From Candidatus Brockarchaeota archaeon (GTDB lineage Archaea > Thermoproteota > EX4484-205 > JAAOZP01): 46,015 nucleotides of DNA. Location of the stretch: assembly GCA_017601395.1 (NCBI GenBank), contig JAFNIQ010000009.1:1-46015 (forward strand), in the 5' to 3' direction. A model generated the notes under the pieces. The model was not told where the DNA came from and searched no databases. It was given only the letters and a program-made list of their open reading frames with translations. The position numbers and the translations under genes were made by a program. Positions 20,321 to 29,935 of the stretch are shown piece after piece (positions within the stretch are counted from its first letter, which is position 1; every line of letters starts with the position of its first letter).

Positions 20321-21991
20321 TCATTTTCCTCCGCCGGTCAGCATTAAGGCTAGGTTTTGCACAAGCCTATGGTTGTCCTCAACGTAGCAGTAGGGCTCCT
20401 GCATGAAAGTAATGTCGCCGATGGCTATAACAGTTCCTTTTAGCTCAACAACACTGATCACGCCATACGTTTTTGCCTTCTCCGATACTGATGAGAAAGT
20501 AGTGTTAGAAGTCCAAGCAACATCTTTACCAGTTGAACAAATACCTGTGGACGTGAAGAGAACTATTCTAGAGATGTTCAGGGTGAGCGTGTGATTACTG
20601 AAGCCCTCTACATATATGTTTCTATACATGCCGAAGAACTGGTTCTCATCGTAAAGATAGCCGCTGTTGAAGAATATGCCGAAGCCCATGGATAGGGAGT
20701 TCACCGGCCAAGTCAGGTCGGGGATCTTCACGTATTCCTCCGCAGGATCATACATTATCACCAGTGTCTTCCCGGACTCCACGAAGCTCCTTAGCCTTTC
20801 AACCTGTTCCTCCGAGTAGGGCAGTGTTGGAGCAGCTATTAACACTCCTTCAGCAGAACCAAGCTTAGACTCCAGCATGCTCCAACTCGTCGCGAGGGAG
20901 ATTGTAGCGTTCCTGAGCATAAGCTCCCTAGCTAAAACCTCAAGGTCCCAGTAGGTAACCATGTTGCCGTGAGACATGTCGACTAGAACCAGGCTTTCAC
21001 CATCCACGCCAGCCCATTCGCCGAAGTTTTGAGCAGCCGCCGAAGAAGAGTAGAGTGAAGCGTTAGTAGGAAGGTAAAGATAGTAGATTGAGGGTGGCGG
21101 GTGAAGCTCTTTAAGCTTATCCACCGTCAGGTTAGCCCAGGGAGCCTGCTCCTCTAAGCTGGTCCAAGCTTTAAACCTGCTCTTCACCGATTCAACCAGG
21201 TCCACTACGGAATACTTAGTCACCCCGGCTGCCTGCGCAACCCTCTTCAGGGCGCTCTCAACCGAGCCCAGCTCGTCGACGAGCCCGGCTTCCAAAGCCT
21301 CGCTCCCCATGTATATAGAGCCCCTGCGAAGCACGTTAGGGGGAAGCCTAAGCCTGCTTCCCCTTCCAAGCTCAACGGCCTTGACGAAGTTTTCAAGAAC
21401 CCGGCTCATGTTAAAGGAGAACAGTAGTCTCGAGAATCCTGTTGCCTTATGCACACCGCTCTCGAGAACAGTTTCCGAGGGCACGAGGATTGGGGGACCG
21501 ATACCGATTACTCCGATGTTCCCCACAGTCGCGCTCGGATGCGCATATATGTAGTCCGAGGCGACGGAAATATAGTAGCCTCCTGACAGGGCCATTGTTA
21601 TTGAGGCTACGAGCGGTTTCCTAGCTTTCAGCTCTAAAAGATCCAAGTAAACCTGCTCAACCAGGTCGGCATAGCCTCCTGGAGAATCCACTTTAAGCAC
21701 AATCCCTCTTATACTGTCATTTAACATTGCCTCCATTATCGCCTGCGAATATAGGGCAGCCTGGTCCCCGGTGAGCAGCGCTCCCTCAACTTTTAGAATC
21801 CCTATTACACTGGGCCTTGCTACAAAACTTGCTAAAAAGTATATTGCGGTAGAGAAAAGTATAATGATTATGAGGCTCAAAGCCAACATCTTTCTACGAG
21901 ACCTAAGCATTGAGAAAACCCTAAAGCCTTTCCCCCAGCCCATCTGCTTCTCCTCTGAAACAGCAGTACCGTCATACACGGTGCTTCTCAA
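20321..21991 (-). CDS. sppA: SppA-like signal peptide peptidase (S49) with a C-terminal DUF4350/GATase-like domain
   Basis: 556 aa; KVDSPGGYADLVEQVYLDL, MALSGGYYISVASDYIYAHPSATVGNIGVIG. The C-terminal half resembles GldG/DUF4350-like domains (EGVLIAAPTLPYSEEQVERLRSFVESGKTLVIMYDP...GTVIAIGDITFM). Confidence 0.85.
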   Translation of the reverse strand: MRSTVYDGTAVSEEKQMGWGKGFRVFSMLRSRRKMLALSLIIIILFSTAIYFLASFVARPSVIGILKVEGALLTGDQAALYSQAIMEAMLNDSIRGIVLKVDSPGGYADLVEQVYLDLLELKARKPLVASITMALSGGYYISVASDYIYAHPSATVGNIGVIGIGPPILVPSETVLESGVHKATGFSRLLFSFNMSRVLENFVKAVELGRGSRLRLPPNVLRRGSIYMGSEALEAGLVDELGSVESALKRVAQAAGVTKYSVVDLVESVKSRFKAWTSLEEQAPWANLTVDKLKELHPPPSIYYLYLPTNASLYSSSAAAQNFGEWAGVDGESLVLVDMSHGNMVTYWDLEVLARELMLRNATISLATSWSMLESKLGSAEGVLIAAPTLPYSEEQVERLRSFVESGKTLVIMYDPAEEYVKIPDLTWPVNSLSMGFGIFFNSGYLYDENQFFGMYRNIYVEGFSNHTLTLNISRIVLFTSTGICSTGKDVAWTSNTTFSSVSEKAKTYGVISVVELKGTVIAIGDITFMQEPYCYVEDNHRLVQNLALMLTGGGK

Positions 21992-22154
21992 CGCTCAACT
22001 CCCTGTCCTATTGAATGGAGAACTAGATATAAAACTATTTTTCCCAGTCTAAATAGGCTTCTTGAACCCGCAACCGAAATATCCTTTAGAGCGATACAAG
22101 CCGATGCCATAGGAAGACTTAATAGCCTGTTTAACCAGTTTTTAAATAGTTGAA

Positions 22155-23543
22155 ATGTTGAAGGAGCTTGCAGCCTATGGGTTGAACATAGCTGAAAAAC
22201 TTGGCACGACCTATGTTGAAGCTAGGGCTCAACGGACAAACTACGAGTTGATCACGATCGACAACGGGGTTCTGAAAGAGTTTTCCAAGACTTTCTCCGC
22301 CGGGCTGGGCATTAGAGTGTTTTACAACGGTAGGTTCGGCTTCTCGTCTACGAACGATCTTAACCGTGAAAGCGTTAAGGAGGCTGTTGAGAAAGCCATA
22401 TCCGCAGCCAGAGTCTCCAGGAAGGTGGAGAAGCTTGGCGAGAGAGAGGCTTGCAAAGGAGTTTTCAAATCCGACTGTAGGAAAAAACCCGAGGATGTTT
22501 CAGACGAGGAGAAGGTCAGTCTTACCCTAGAGGCTAATAAGGCTGGGCTGAGCCTAGAGGGGGTAAAGTCAGCCGTCACTAGGCTAGGTGTCCAGCGCGA
22601 CTGGAGGTATGTTGTTACGAGCGACGGGGTGGACCTGGAATACGAGTCAACATTGCTTGGTCTTGGACATATGAGCGTGGCTTTCAAAGCCGGGGCGATG
22701 GAGAGGGTTGGCGACCAAGAGTCCGCCGTAGCCGGCTGGGAGTTCATAGAGGGCAAAAACTGGGCAGAGTTCTCACTAGGCATCAGCAAGCTGGCTAATG
22801 AGGCTGTTAAAGCGCCGCTTCCTCCGCCGGGTAGGCTTAAGGCTGTTGCCGACCCAGAGATGGTTGGCCTAATACTTCACGAGGCTTTTGGGCATGCGTG
22901 CGAGGGAGACCTTGTTTCCTCAGGGGACTCAATACTGTCCGGAAGGCTTGGAAGCGAGATAGCTTCACCTTTGGTGACGATAGTTGACGACGGTCTTGCT
23001 GAGGGAGGATATTTCGTCCCGTTTGACGATGAGGGCAACATTAAGAGGAGGGTTGTTGTCGTTGAAAACGGCGTGTTGAAATCCTTCATGACGGGCAGGG
23101 AGACGGCAGGCATGCTTAACCTGCCTGTTTCAGGGAACAGTAGGGCGCAGGACTTCACCCATTTCCCGATCGTGAGGCAAACAAACTTCTTCATGACGCC
23201 TAGGGATCATGGTTTTGAGGAGATTATCAGGGAAGCAGGGGAGGGGGTATATATTTTGGGAAGGGGGGCAACGGGAGGCCAGGTTGACACCGCCTCCGGA
23301 ACATTCACTTTCTCCGCCGGACCCTCATGGATTATACGCAACGGGGAGCTTGCCGAGCTGGTAAGGGGCGTAGTCATCTCCGGCTCAATACTTGAAACGC
23401 TCAAGGGTGTTGAAGCAGTTGGGAGAGACCTGAGGATAACGACCTCAGCCTTCGGCGGCTGTGGTAAGGATAACCAGCTAGCCAGGGTTGGAGACGGGGG
23501 ACCACACGTGATGATTAGGGAGCTTATCGTCGGGGGTGGTTGA
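22155..23543 (+). CDS. tldD: TldD family metalloprotease
   Basis: 462 aa; LILHEAFGHACEGD (HExxxH); C-terminus FGGCGKDNQLARVGDGGPHVMIRELIVGGG. Confidence 0.95.
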   Translation: MLKELAAYGLNIAEKLGTTYVEARAQRTNYELITIDNGVLKEFSKTFSAGLGIRVFYNGRFGFSSTNDLNRESVKEAVEKAISAARVSRKVEKLGEREACKGVFKSDCRKKPEDVSDEEKVSLTLEANKAGLSLEGVKSAVTRLGVQRDWRYVVTSDGVDLEYESTLLGLGHMSVAFKAGAMERVGDQESAVAGWEFIEGKNWAEFSLGISKLANEAVKAPLPPPGRLKAVADPEMVGLILHEAFGHACEGDLVSSGDSILSGRLGSEIASPLVTIVDDGLAEGGYFVPFDDEGNIKRRVVVVENGVLKSFMTGRETAGMLNLPVSGNSRAQDFTHFPIVRQTNFFMTPRDHGFEEIIREAGEGVYILGRGATGGQVDTASGTFTFSAGPSWIIRNGELAELVRGVVISGSILETLKGVEAVGRDLRITTSAFGGCGKDNQLARVGDGGPHVMIRELIVGGG

Positions 23544-23546
23544 AAG

Positions 23547-24875
23547 ATGAATGTTGAGAAGGCTGTTAAGAGGGCTGTTGAACTGGGCGCCTCAGAGGCA
23601 GAGGCCTTCCTGCTGAGCACGGCTGAGACATCGTTAACCCTTGCGGGAGACGTTGAGGCTTCGAAGACTGTTAGGATGAAATCCTTCGGAATCAGGGTTG
23701 CCGTTGGAAAGTCTACAGCCATCGTCGGAACCCAAGATTTAAGCGAAACAGGTGTTGAGAGCGCCGTAAGGTCTGCTGTTTCAATAGCAAGGGTTTCTCC
23801 ACCCGACCCGAGATGGGTGAGGATGAACGAGAGGATTGGGACAAGCGATGTTGGGGAAACCTTTGACAAGGCTACTGCAGAGGCGACGCCGGAGGACCTG
23901 CTTCCCATCGCGAGGGAGCTTCTCGACTCTGTTAAGGAGGGCTGTAGCGAGGCTAAGCCTATCAGAGGCTTCCTGACGTCCAGAGCCATGGAGGCGACTT
24001 ACGCTAACACTTACGGGGGGCCGGTTACAAGGAGGGAGACCATGGCGTTCCTCTACATAGATGCGAGGGTCGACGAGGCTGGTGAAGTAGGCACCTACTC
24101 TGAATACAGCATAGCTAGAAGCCTCAGGAGGCTGGAGGCTGGGAAGACGGGTGTTGAAGCAGGGTCAAGAGCCAGGGAGTTCGTTAAAGCAGGCTCAATA
24201 CCCAACGGGAAGTATGAGGTGGTGACGCTCAACAGGGTTTCAGACTCCCTGCTGCCCGTCATGCTTAGCCCAGCGGTTTCAGCTTTGAACGTTCAGGAGG
24301 GCAGGTCACCCCTAGCCGGAAAGATAGGCATGGAGATAATGTCGGAAAAGATCACTATAGAGGATTTCGGTTCCAACGTGAACACGCTGGGCTCCAAGCC
24401 CTTTGACGACGAGGGATTCCCCACGCGGAACCTGACGATAGTGGGTAAAGGTGTTCTAAACGCGTTTGTCTACGATACTTATACCGCGAACAGGGAGGGG
24501 AGGGAATCCACTGGCAACGCGTCGAGAGGCTACTCCACGGCACCGAGGCCCTCTCTACACCATCTCCACCTTAAACCCGGAGAGGCAACCTTTGAAGAGA
24601 TCATCAGCGAGACAAGGAACGGCGTGCTAGTGATGAGCACGATAGGAGAATGGATGTCGAACCCTGTAAGCGGGCATTTAAACGCCACCATAACCCACGC
24701 ATACATGGTTGAGAACGGCGAGATAGCTAGGCCCGTGAAGAACGGGGTTATCTCGGGCAATTTCTACGAGATGCTTAAAGACGGTTTAGACATGGTTGGC
24801 AACGATACGAGGTACGACTACGGGGTTTCAGCACCCTCCTTAAAGTTCCGAAACGTGGTGATAGCCAGCAAGTAA
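23547..24875 (+). CDS. pmbA: TldE/PmbA family protein
   Basis: 442 aa, directly downstream of tldD; SSGNASRGYSTAPRPSLHHLHLKPGE-like motif (STGNASRGYSTAPRPSLHHLHLKPGE). Confidence 0.95.
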   Translation: MNVEKAVKRAVELGASEAEAFLLSTAETSLTLAGDVEASKTVRMKSFGIRVAVGKSTAIVGTQDLSETGVESAVRSAVSIARVSPPDPRWVRMNERIGTSDVGETFDKATAEATPEDLLPIARELLDSVKEGCSEAKPIRGFLTSRAMEATYANTYGGPVTRRETMAFLYIDARVDEAGEVGTYSEYSIARSLRRLEAGKTGVEAGSRAREFVKAGSIPNGKYEVVTLNRVSDSLLPVMLSPAVSALNVQEGRSPLAGKIGMEIMSEKITIEDFGSNVNTLGSKPFDDEGFPTRNLTIVGKGVLNAFVYDTYTANREGRESTGNASRGYSTAPRPSLHHLHLKPGEATFEEIISETRNGVLVMSTIGEWMSNPVSGHLNATITHAYMVENGEIARPVKNGVISGNFYEMLKDGLDMVGNDTRYDYGVSAPSLKFRNVVIASK

Positions 24876-25032
24876 GCCAAAAACCGATTTAAACATTTTC
24901 ACTTAGCTAATAAGGCTTAGGAATCCTTTTTGGAAAATCCGACCCCCTGAAAAATTTGCGACCCCACGTGCATTCTCAATTTCCTCCAGCTTCTTACCGG
25001 GCCCGTTGAACAATACTTCCTCCCCCAGTTAG

Positions 25033-25398
25033 GCGGCCCTCTTCGAAATCTTAAGCCCTATAAATAGGAGGAATATCGAGAAGCACATTAGGAAGCCCTA
25101 CGGACGTGTTTTCACAAGACTATTATGGGCTGACAAAATAGCTGAAGAAATCGGCAAGAAGTTCGGCGTTGAGGTTAAAGTCTTCATCGACGTGACAAGC
25201 CACCACTGGAGAACATATTTCATCTCCTCCTTCGATTCGAAGGGCATGGATGAGGAACGCAAGTTCGAAGAAATAAAGAAGAGGGTTGAGGCAGTCTCGG
25301 CTACACGCAAGCTCTACGACGAGGATTTCAAGAAGGGATACAAAAAGTTCCACAGAGAAATGCTGGAAAGATCAAAGGCTGGTCAAAGATATTTTTAA
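25033..25398 (+). pseudogene. C-terminal remnant of an unknown protein family (tandem copy 1)
   Basis: Open frame INRRNIEKHIRKPYGRVFTRLLWADKIAEEIGKKFGVEVKVFIDVTSHHWRTYFISSFDSKGMDEERKFEEIKKRVEAVSATRKLYDED... The first canonical start codon (GTG 25192) lies well inside the region conserved with copy 2. Confidence 0.6.
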
Positions 25399-25615
25399 AA
25401 CACACGATTAAGAGTTTTTCCTTTGCGGAATCTTATTTTTAGTCATGCTGGGATGAAAAAATAAAACTTGCTCCCTAAGTCTCGCTTAAAAGCTCCCTGA
25501 CTCTAATGTTATAGAAACTGAAAATCGGAGTGATTTTTAAAAAGATTGTACGATTATCATAAAATTAGGATGAAGGCATCGGTGAAGGGTTCTTCAATTA
25601 AGGAGGGCTAGGAAC

Positions 25616-26325
25616 ATGAGCAAACTGTCTGAGAAGTTGAGGGACATACTAAACGAGAAGTATAAAAATGAACGATGGTTTAAACCCTTTGAGTTAGATA
25701 CCAACCCTGTTTTTAAAGATGAAAAATGGCGTATAAACACATCTATGTATGGAGGTTTTGGAATTATCGGATTCAGTGATGGAAGGATTGGAGTATCAAC
25801 CCACGTAGTAGATGATTGGGGTGATGGAATTTGGTTTATGATATATCCACTTTACGAACCTAAAATTAAAGAAGCGAAAATTAAGGAAGAAAAAGAGAAA
25901 ATATGGGCCGCATTCAACAAAGAGAAAGAAGAAATACTTAATGATGTGGTAAACAGGAGGTGGGAAAAGTACCTCGAAAATAGATATCGAAAAAAAGCCC
26001 TATAATTGGTTCATTATATCGGCATACTGGGCAGATGAAGTGGTTAAGAGGGTAAGCAAGAAGTTTTCCGCGGAAGTGATATACTATATAAACCCGGATA
26101 CGACTCCTTTTCATGTCACTCTTTGACTCAAAAGGTATGACAGAAGAACAGATAATCGATGAAGTATTGAGAAGAGTTGAAGCGGTTTACACGGCGTTTA
26201 AACTATACGATGAGCATAAGAGATCGCATGAAAACGAAGAATACAAAGAGTTCAAAAGAGAGTTCTTAGCCAAGGTAAGAAAAGAAACAGGGGAAGTTAA
26301 AAACGAAGGGGGATCAAATAATTAA
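25616..26325 (+). other. unknown protein family, tandem copy 2; one about 236-aa reading split into three frames by two +1 shifts
   Basis: ORF 25616..26005 (MSKLSEKLRDILNEKY...VNRRWEKYLENRYRKK) continues after A7 (25990-25996) in the +1 frame as PYNWFIISAYWADEVVKRVSKKFSAEVIYYINPDTTPFHVTL, then after CTT TGA C (26121-26127) in the +1 frame as DSKGMTEEQIIDEVLRRVEAVYTAFKLYDE. Confidence 0.65.
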
Positions 26326-26339
26326 GGATATCATGGGAG

Positions 26340-26609
26340 GAAAATGAAACGACGAATAGCGAGTTTTTCGAAAAATTAAGAAGCTTTTTCAACGAGAGGT
26401 TTAATGATGAGATGAAGCATAAGCAATTTAAGATAGAAACATACCCAATGAAGAGAAAATGGGAAATATATTGTCAGGAGCCTATTAGTTGTAGATACAT
26501 CTGTGAATATAAGGATAGAAGGGTGCAGATAGGGACTCTATGTTTTGATGCTCCTGCGGTAAATCATTCCCATTATGTCTTAAAAACCCTGACTAGGCTA
26601 CCGCCTTAG
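26340..26609 (+). pseudogene. N-terminal remnant of the same unknown family (tandem copy 3)
   Basis: Frame reads EENETTNSEFFEKLRSFFNERFNDEMKHKQFKIETYPMKRKWEIYCQEP...RRVQIGTL; aligns by eye with copy 2 (SEKLRDILNEKYKNERWFKPFELDTNPVFKDEKWRIN...GRIGVST). Ends at the hdrA 3' end. Confidence 0.5.
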
Positions 26610-29028
26610 CCTCCTCAGCGCCCCAGCCCATCTCGCCACTCTTAAACTTCTGCAAATATTCATGCATTTTAATAATTGTATTTTGATAAACGTTCCCTTC
26701 AGCAGCAGAAACGTAGACGAACCATAAGCGGTCAGGATTAACCCCCATCTTACCAAGCTTCTTCTTCAAAGCCTCAACCCTCCTGCGAGCCCACTCATTG
26801 CCGCTGATGTAGTGACAGTCTGCAGGGTGACAAGGCGCGACGAGAACCATGCCCGCTCCCTTCTCGAAGGCCCTCAGGATCATCTTCTCACTCACTCTCC
26901 CTGAGCACATGACTCTGATTATCCTCACGCTTGAAGGATATTCAAGTCTAGACACTCCAGCGAAGTCCGATCCGGCATAACTACACCAATTACAGCAGAA
27001 ACTTATAATTTTTTCTTTGGGTTGTTCTTCCAAGGCTGCGTCGATTTGCGCAAATATTTGCTCGTCTGTAAAGTGGTGTTGGTTGAGCGCGTTGAAGGGG
27101 CAGCCTGCTGTGCATGTTCCGCATCCTGCGCACATTGATTGCGTGACCTGTATTATTTTTCTTCCTTCCGTCTCTATGGGTTTTAGGGCTTGGAAGGGGC
27201 ACATTTTTGTGCATGCTAGGCAGCCTTTGCATTTCAGCGGGTCGACGTAGCTTGTTATTGGCTCGAGCTCCATGAAGTCTTTCGAGAAGAGCATGAGTGT
27301 TTTTGAGGCTGCTGCATGCCCCCTGGCTATCGTCATCGGTATGTCCGTTGGGCCTGCGCATGAGCCCGCTAAGTATATGCCGTTTACAACTGTTTCAACG
27401 GGTTTGAGCTTGATGTGTGCCTCCATGAAGAACCCGTATTGGTCTCTTGGTACTCTGAGTATTTCGCCGAGCCTGTCTGTGCCTTCCGAGGGCTGCATGC
27501 CTGTTGCTAGGACTACGAGGTCGTATTGATCCTCTATTATTTCTCCGCTTAGAGTGTCTTCAACCCGTATCTTCAGCATTCCGTTTTCTTCCTCGACTCC
27601 GCTGGGTCTTCCCCTGATGAATCTTACTCCCTTTTCTCTCGCCATTCTGAATATTGTTTCATACTCTTTTCCACCTGCTCTGATGTCAATGTAGTAGACT
27701 GTTACCTCCATGCTAGGATTGTTCTTCTTAACGAGGAGCGCCTGCTTCAGGGTTATCATGCAGCATATTCTTGAGCAGTAGATGTTTGTCTGCTCGTCCC
27801 TACATCCTACGCATTGTATGAAGGCCGTTTTTCCAGCGGGTTTCCCGTCTGAGGGCCTGACCAGTCTTCCCCGCGTGGGGCCGTCGGGTGTGAGCATTCT
27901 CTCCAGCTCCATGCTTGACAGAACATTTCTAAGCCGGCTGTAGCCGTACTCTGGCTTCCTTAAGGGATTGAAAAGGTCGAAGCCGGTTGCGAGAATTATC
28001 GCACCAACCTTTAAGACTTCCTCCACGCCCGGTGCTTTAAGGTCTATTGCTTTAACTGGGCATGCTTCTACGCATTCGCCGCAGCCAGTGCAATTCTTCT
28101 CGTCTATTACTGCCGCTAAGGGTTTTCCGACAAGCCCGTGAACATGGAGGGTTTTCTCAAGGCCTTGATCGCAGGCAACAGTGCCCTGAGTCTTCTCAAC
28201 CAAGTATATCGCCCTCCTTTTTGAAAACCCGTGGGAAAACTCCTCTTCAACCTGGACTGGACACTTCTCAACGCATTTGCCGCAGCCCACACACTCCTCC
28301 GAAACCTTTGACGGTTTCCTTCTTAATGTTGCAATGAAGTTGCCAACGTAGCCCTCCACCGCGACGACCTCGGATTGTGTCAGCACTCTTATGCGGGGGT
28401 GTGTGAGAACCCTGTTGATCATCTCGTTAACAAGGCAGGCTGTGCAGTCCACCATGGGGAAAGTTTTGCCGAGAAGCCTTGCTTTACCGCCTAGAATAGC
28501 TTGTTTCTCAACAAGCACTACGCTGTAACCCGCGTCCGCAACGTCAAGCGCAGCCCTCATGCCCGCCAGCCCGCCGCCTATCACTAGCAGTGTTTTCTCC
28601 ACCGGGACGATTATCGGCTCAAGCGGCTCCAGGAGCCGGGCCTTGGCGACAGCCATCTTAACAAGGTCGATGGCCTTCCTAGTGGCGCCCTCAGGGTCAC
28701 TCATGTGTACCCAGGAGCAGTGCTCCCTTATGTTAGCCATCTCGAAAAGATACGGGTTTAAACCTGCTTCCGAGACGCATGCTCTGAACGTTGGCTCATG
28801 CATCTTCGGGCTGCAGGCTGCGACGACAACCCTGTTAAGCCCGTATTCTTTAATTATCCTCTTTATCTCAGCCTGGCCAGCATCCGAGCAGGTGTAAAGG
28901 TTGTGAGAAGAGTAGACGACGTTGGGAAGAGTCTTAGCATACTCGGCAACCTTGACGACGTCGACTGTGCCCGCGATGTTCTTGCCGCAGTGGCATACGA
29001 AGACACCTATCCTCGGCTCTCCGCTCAT
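26593..29028 (-). CDS. hdrA: heterodisulfide reductase subunit A-like protein with C-terminal MvhD-like domain
   Basis: 811 aa; GVFVCHCGKNI, FAD motif VIGGGLAGMRAALDVADAGYSVVLVEK, several CxxCxxCxxxCP ferredoxin motifs, C-terminal IISFCCNWCSYAGSDFAGVSRLEYPSSVRIIRVMCSGRV (MvhD-like). Confidence 0.93.
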   Translation of the reverse strand: MSGEPRIGVFVCHCGKNIAGTVDVVKVAEYAKTLPNVVYSSHNLYTCSDAGQAEIKRIIKEYGLNRVVVAACSPKMHEPTFRACVSEAGLNPYLFEMANIREHCSWVHMSDPEGATRKAIDLVKMAVAKARLLEPLEPIIVPVEKTLLVIGGGLAGMRAALDVADAGYSVVLVEKQAILGGKARLLGKTFPMVDCTACLVNEMINRVLTHPRIRVLTQSEVVAVEGYVGNFIATLRRKPSKVSEECVGCGKCVEKCPVQVEEEFSHGFSKRRAIYLVEKTQGTVACDQGLEKTLHVHGLVGKPLAAVIDEKNCTGCGECVEACPVKAIDLKAPGVEEVLKVGAIILATGFDLFNPLRKPEYGYSRLRNVLSSMELERMLTPDGPTRGRLVRPSDGKPAGKTAFIQCVGCRDEQTNIYCSRICCMITLKQALLVKKNNPSMEVTVYYIDIRAGGKEYETIFRMAREKGVRFIRGRPSGVEEENGMLKIRVEDTLSGEIIEDQYDLVVLATGMQPSEGTDRLGEILRVPRDQYGFFMEAHIKLKPVETVVNGIYLAGSCAGPTDIPMTIARGHAAASKTLMLFSKDFMELEPITSYVDPLKCKGCLACTKMCPFQALKPIETEGRKIIQVTQSMCAGCGTCTAGCPFNALNQHHFTDEQIFAQIDAALEEQPKEKIISFCCNWCSYAGSDFAGVSRLEYPSSVRIIRVMCSGRVSEKMILRAFEKGAGMVLVAPCHPADCHYISGNEWARRRVEALKKKLGKMGVNPDRLWFVYVSAAEGNVYQNTIIKMHEYLQKFKSGEMGWGAEEAKAVA

Positions 29029-29849
29029 CAGAGCCTAGCCTCCTCGATAAGCCTTCTTATCCTACGGTAGCCTTCAGCATCCAGCTCTCTCGCCAAGGTT
29101 TTCCCGCCCAGAAGGTTCTCAAGAGCGTTAGCCCAGACTGCTGAGAAGCCCTCGCCGTGAAGGACCCTCCGCCTGACCACGGTTATCGCGTGATTCCTGC
29201 ATACATCCAGATGGACACAGGCGTTGCACAGTATGCAGTACCTGGGGTTGACGCTTATTACCCCGCTGGTTTTAGAGATGGCTTTCGTCGGACAGGCTTC
29301 CACGCAGGCGTCGCACTTCTCCTCACACTTAGACTCATCTATAAATACTGTTCCCTCGAACAAAGGGTTTACCTTTACCGCTTTCTCGGGGCAGGCGTCT
29401 TCGCACCATGGGCATCTTAAACACTTCTCCTCGTCAACCCTAAGGTTGTGCGCAGAGTCTATCTTCAGCGCGCCGGTTGGACAGGCTTTGGAGCATTCGA
29501 AGCAATCGCTCCTGCATTTCGATTGGTCAACCCTGATCTTAGGCAAGGGGAGGGGGAAGCCTCCTGAGGAAACCAGTGGGTTAAAACGCTTACCGTTAAC
29601 CGTCATGGTTATCGCACTAGTTGGGCAGAATGGTTCGCATGCGCCGCATAGGCTACACTCCTCACTTATTTTAAGCGTTAGCGAGCCATCCTCCTTTCTC
29701 GCAAGCCTGATCGCATTTTTAGGGCAGACCCTGATGCACACGTCGCAGAAAATACACTTGCCCCTTTCCAGGGTTAGACGGACGTAATCAGTGTAGAAAC
29801 GCCTCTCAACGGTTAGCAGAGAAGCATCCTCGGACAGCCTTACCGCCAA
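29028..29849 (-). CDS. polyferredoxin with about six Cys clusters
   Basis: 273 aa; CIFCDVCIRVCP, CSLCGACEPFCP, CRSDCFECSKACP, CLRCPWCEDACP, CEEKCDACVEACP, CILCNACVHLDVC. Ends overlapping the hdrA start. Confidence 0.9.
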   Translation of the reverse strand: MAVRLSEDASLLTVERRFYTDYVRLTLERGKCIFCDVCIRVCPKNAIRLARKEDGSLTLKISEECSLCGACEPFCPTSAITMTVNGKRFNPLVSSGGFPLPLPKIRVDQSKCRSDCFECSKACPTGALKIDSAHNLRVDEEKCLRCPWCEDACPEKAVKVNPLFEGTVFIDESKCEEKCDACVEACPTKAISKTSGVISVNPRYCILCNACVHLDVCRNHAITVVRRRVLHGEGFSAVWANALENLLGGKTLARELDAEGYRRIRRLIEEARL

Positions 29850-29935
29850 TTAGCCGGGGGAAGACTCACCAGCGCTGTAGAAAAACTTTTTGAAACGGTA
29901 AACGACTAGTTAAAGCCCTCGGAAAGTCTTATATC

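Noticed and set aside
22322-23989. Long Ser-rich minus-strand ORFs opposite tldD/tldE
   Set aside because: Antisense shadow ORFs; no recognisable domain.
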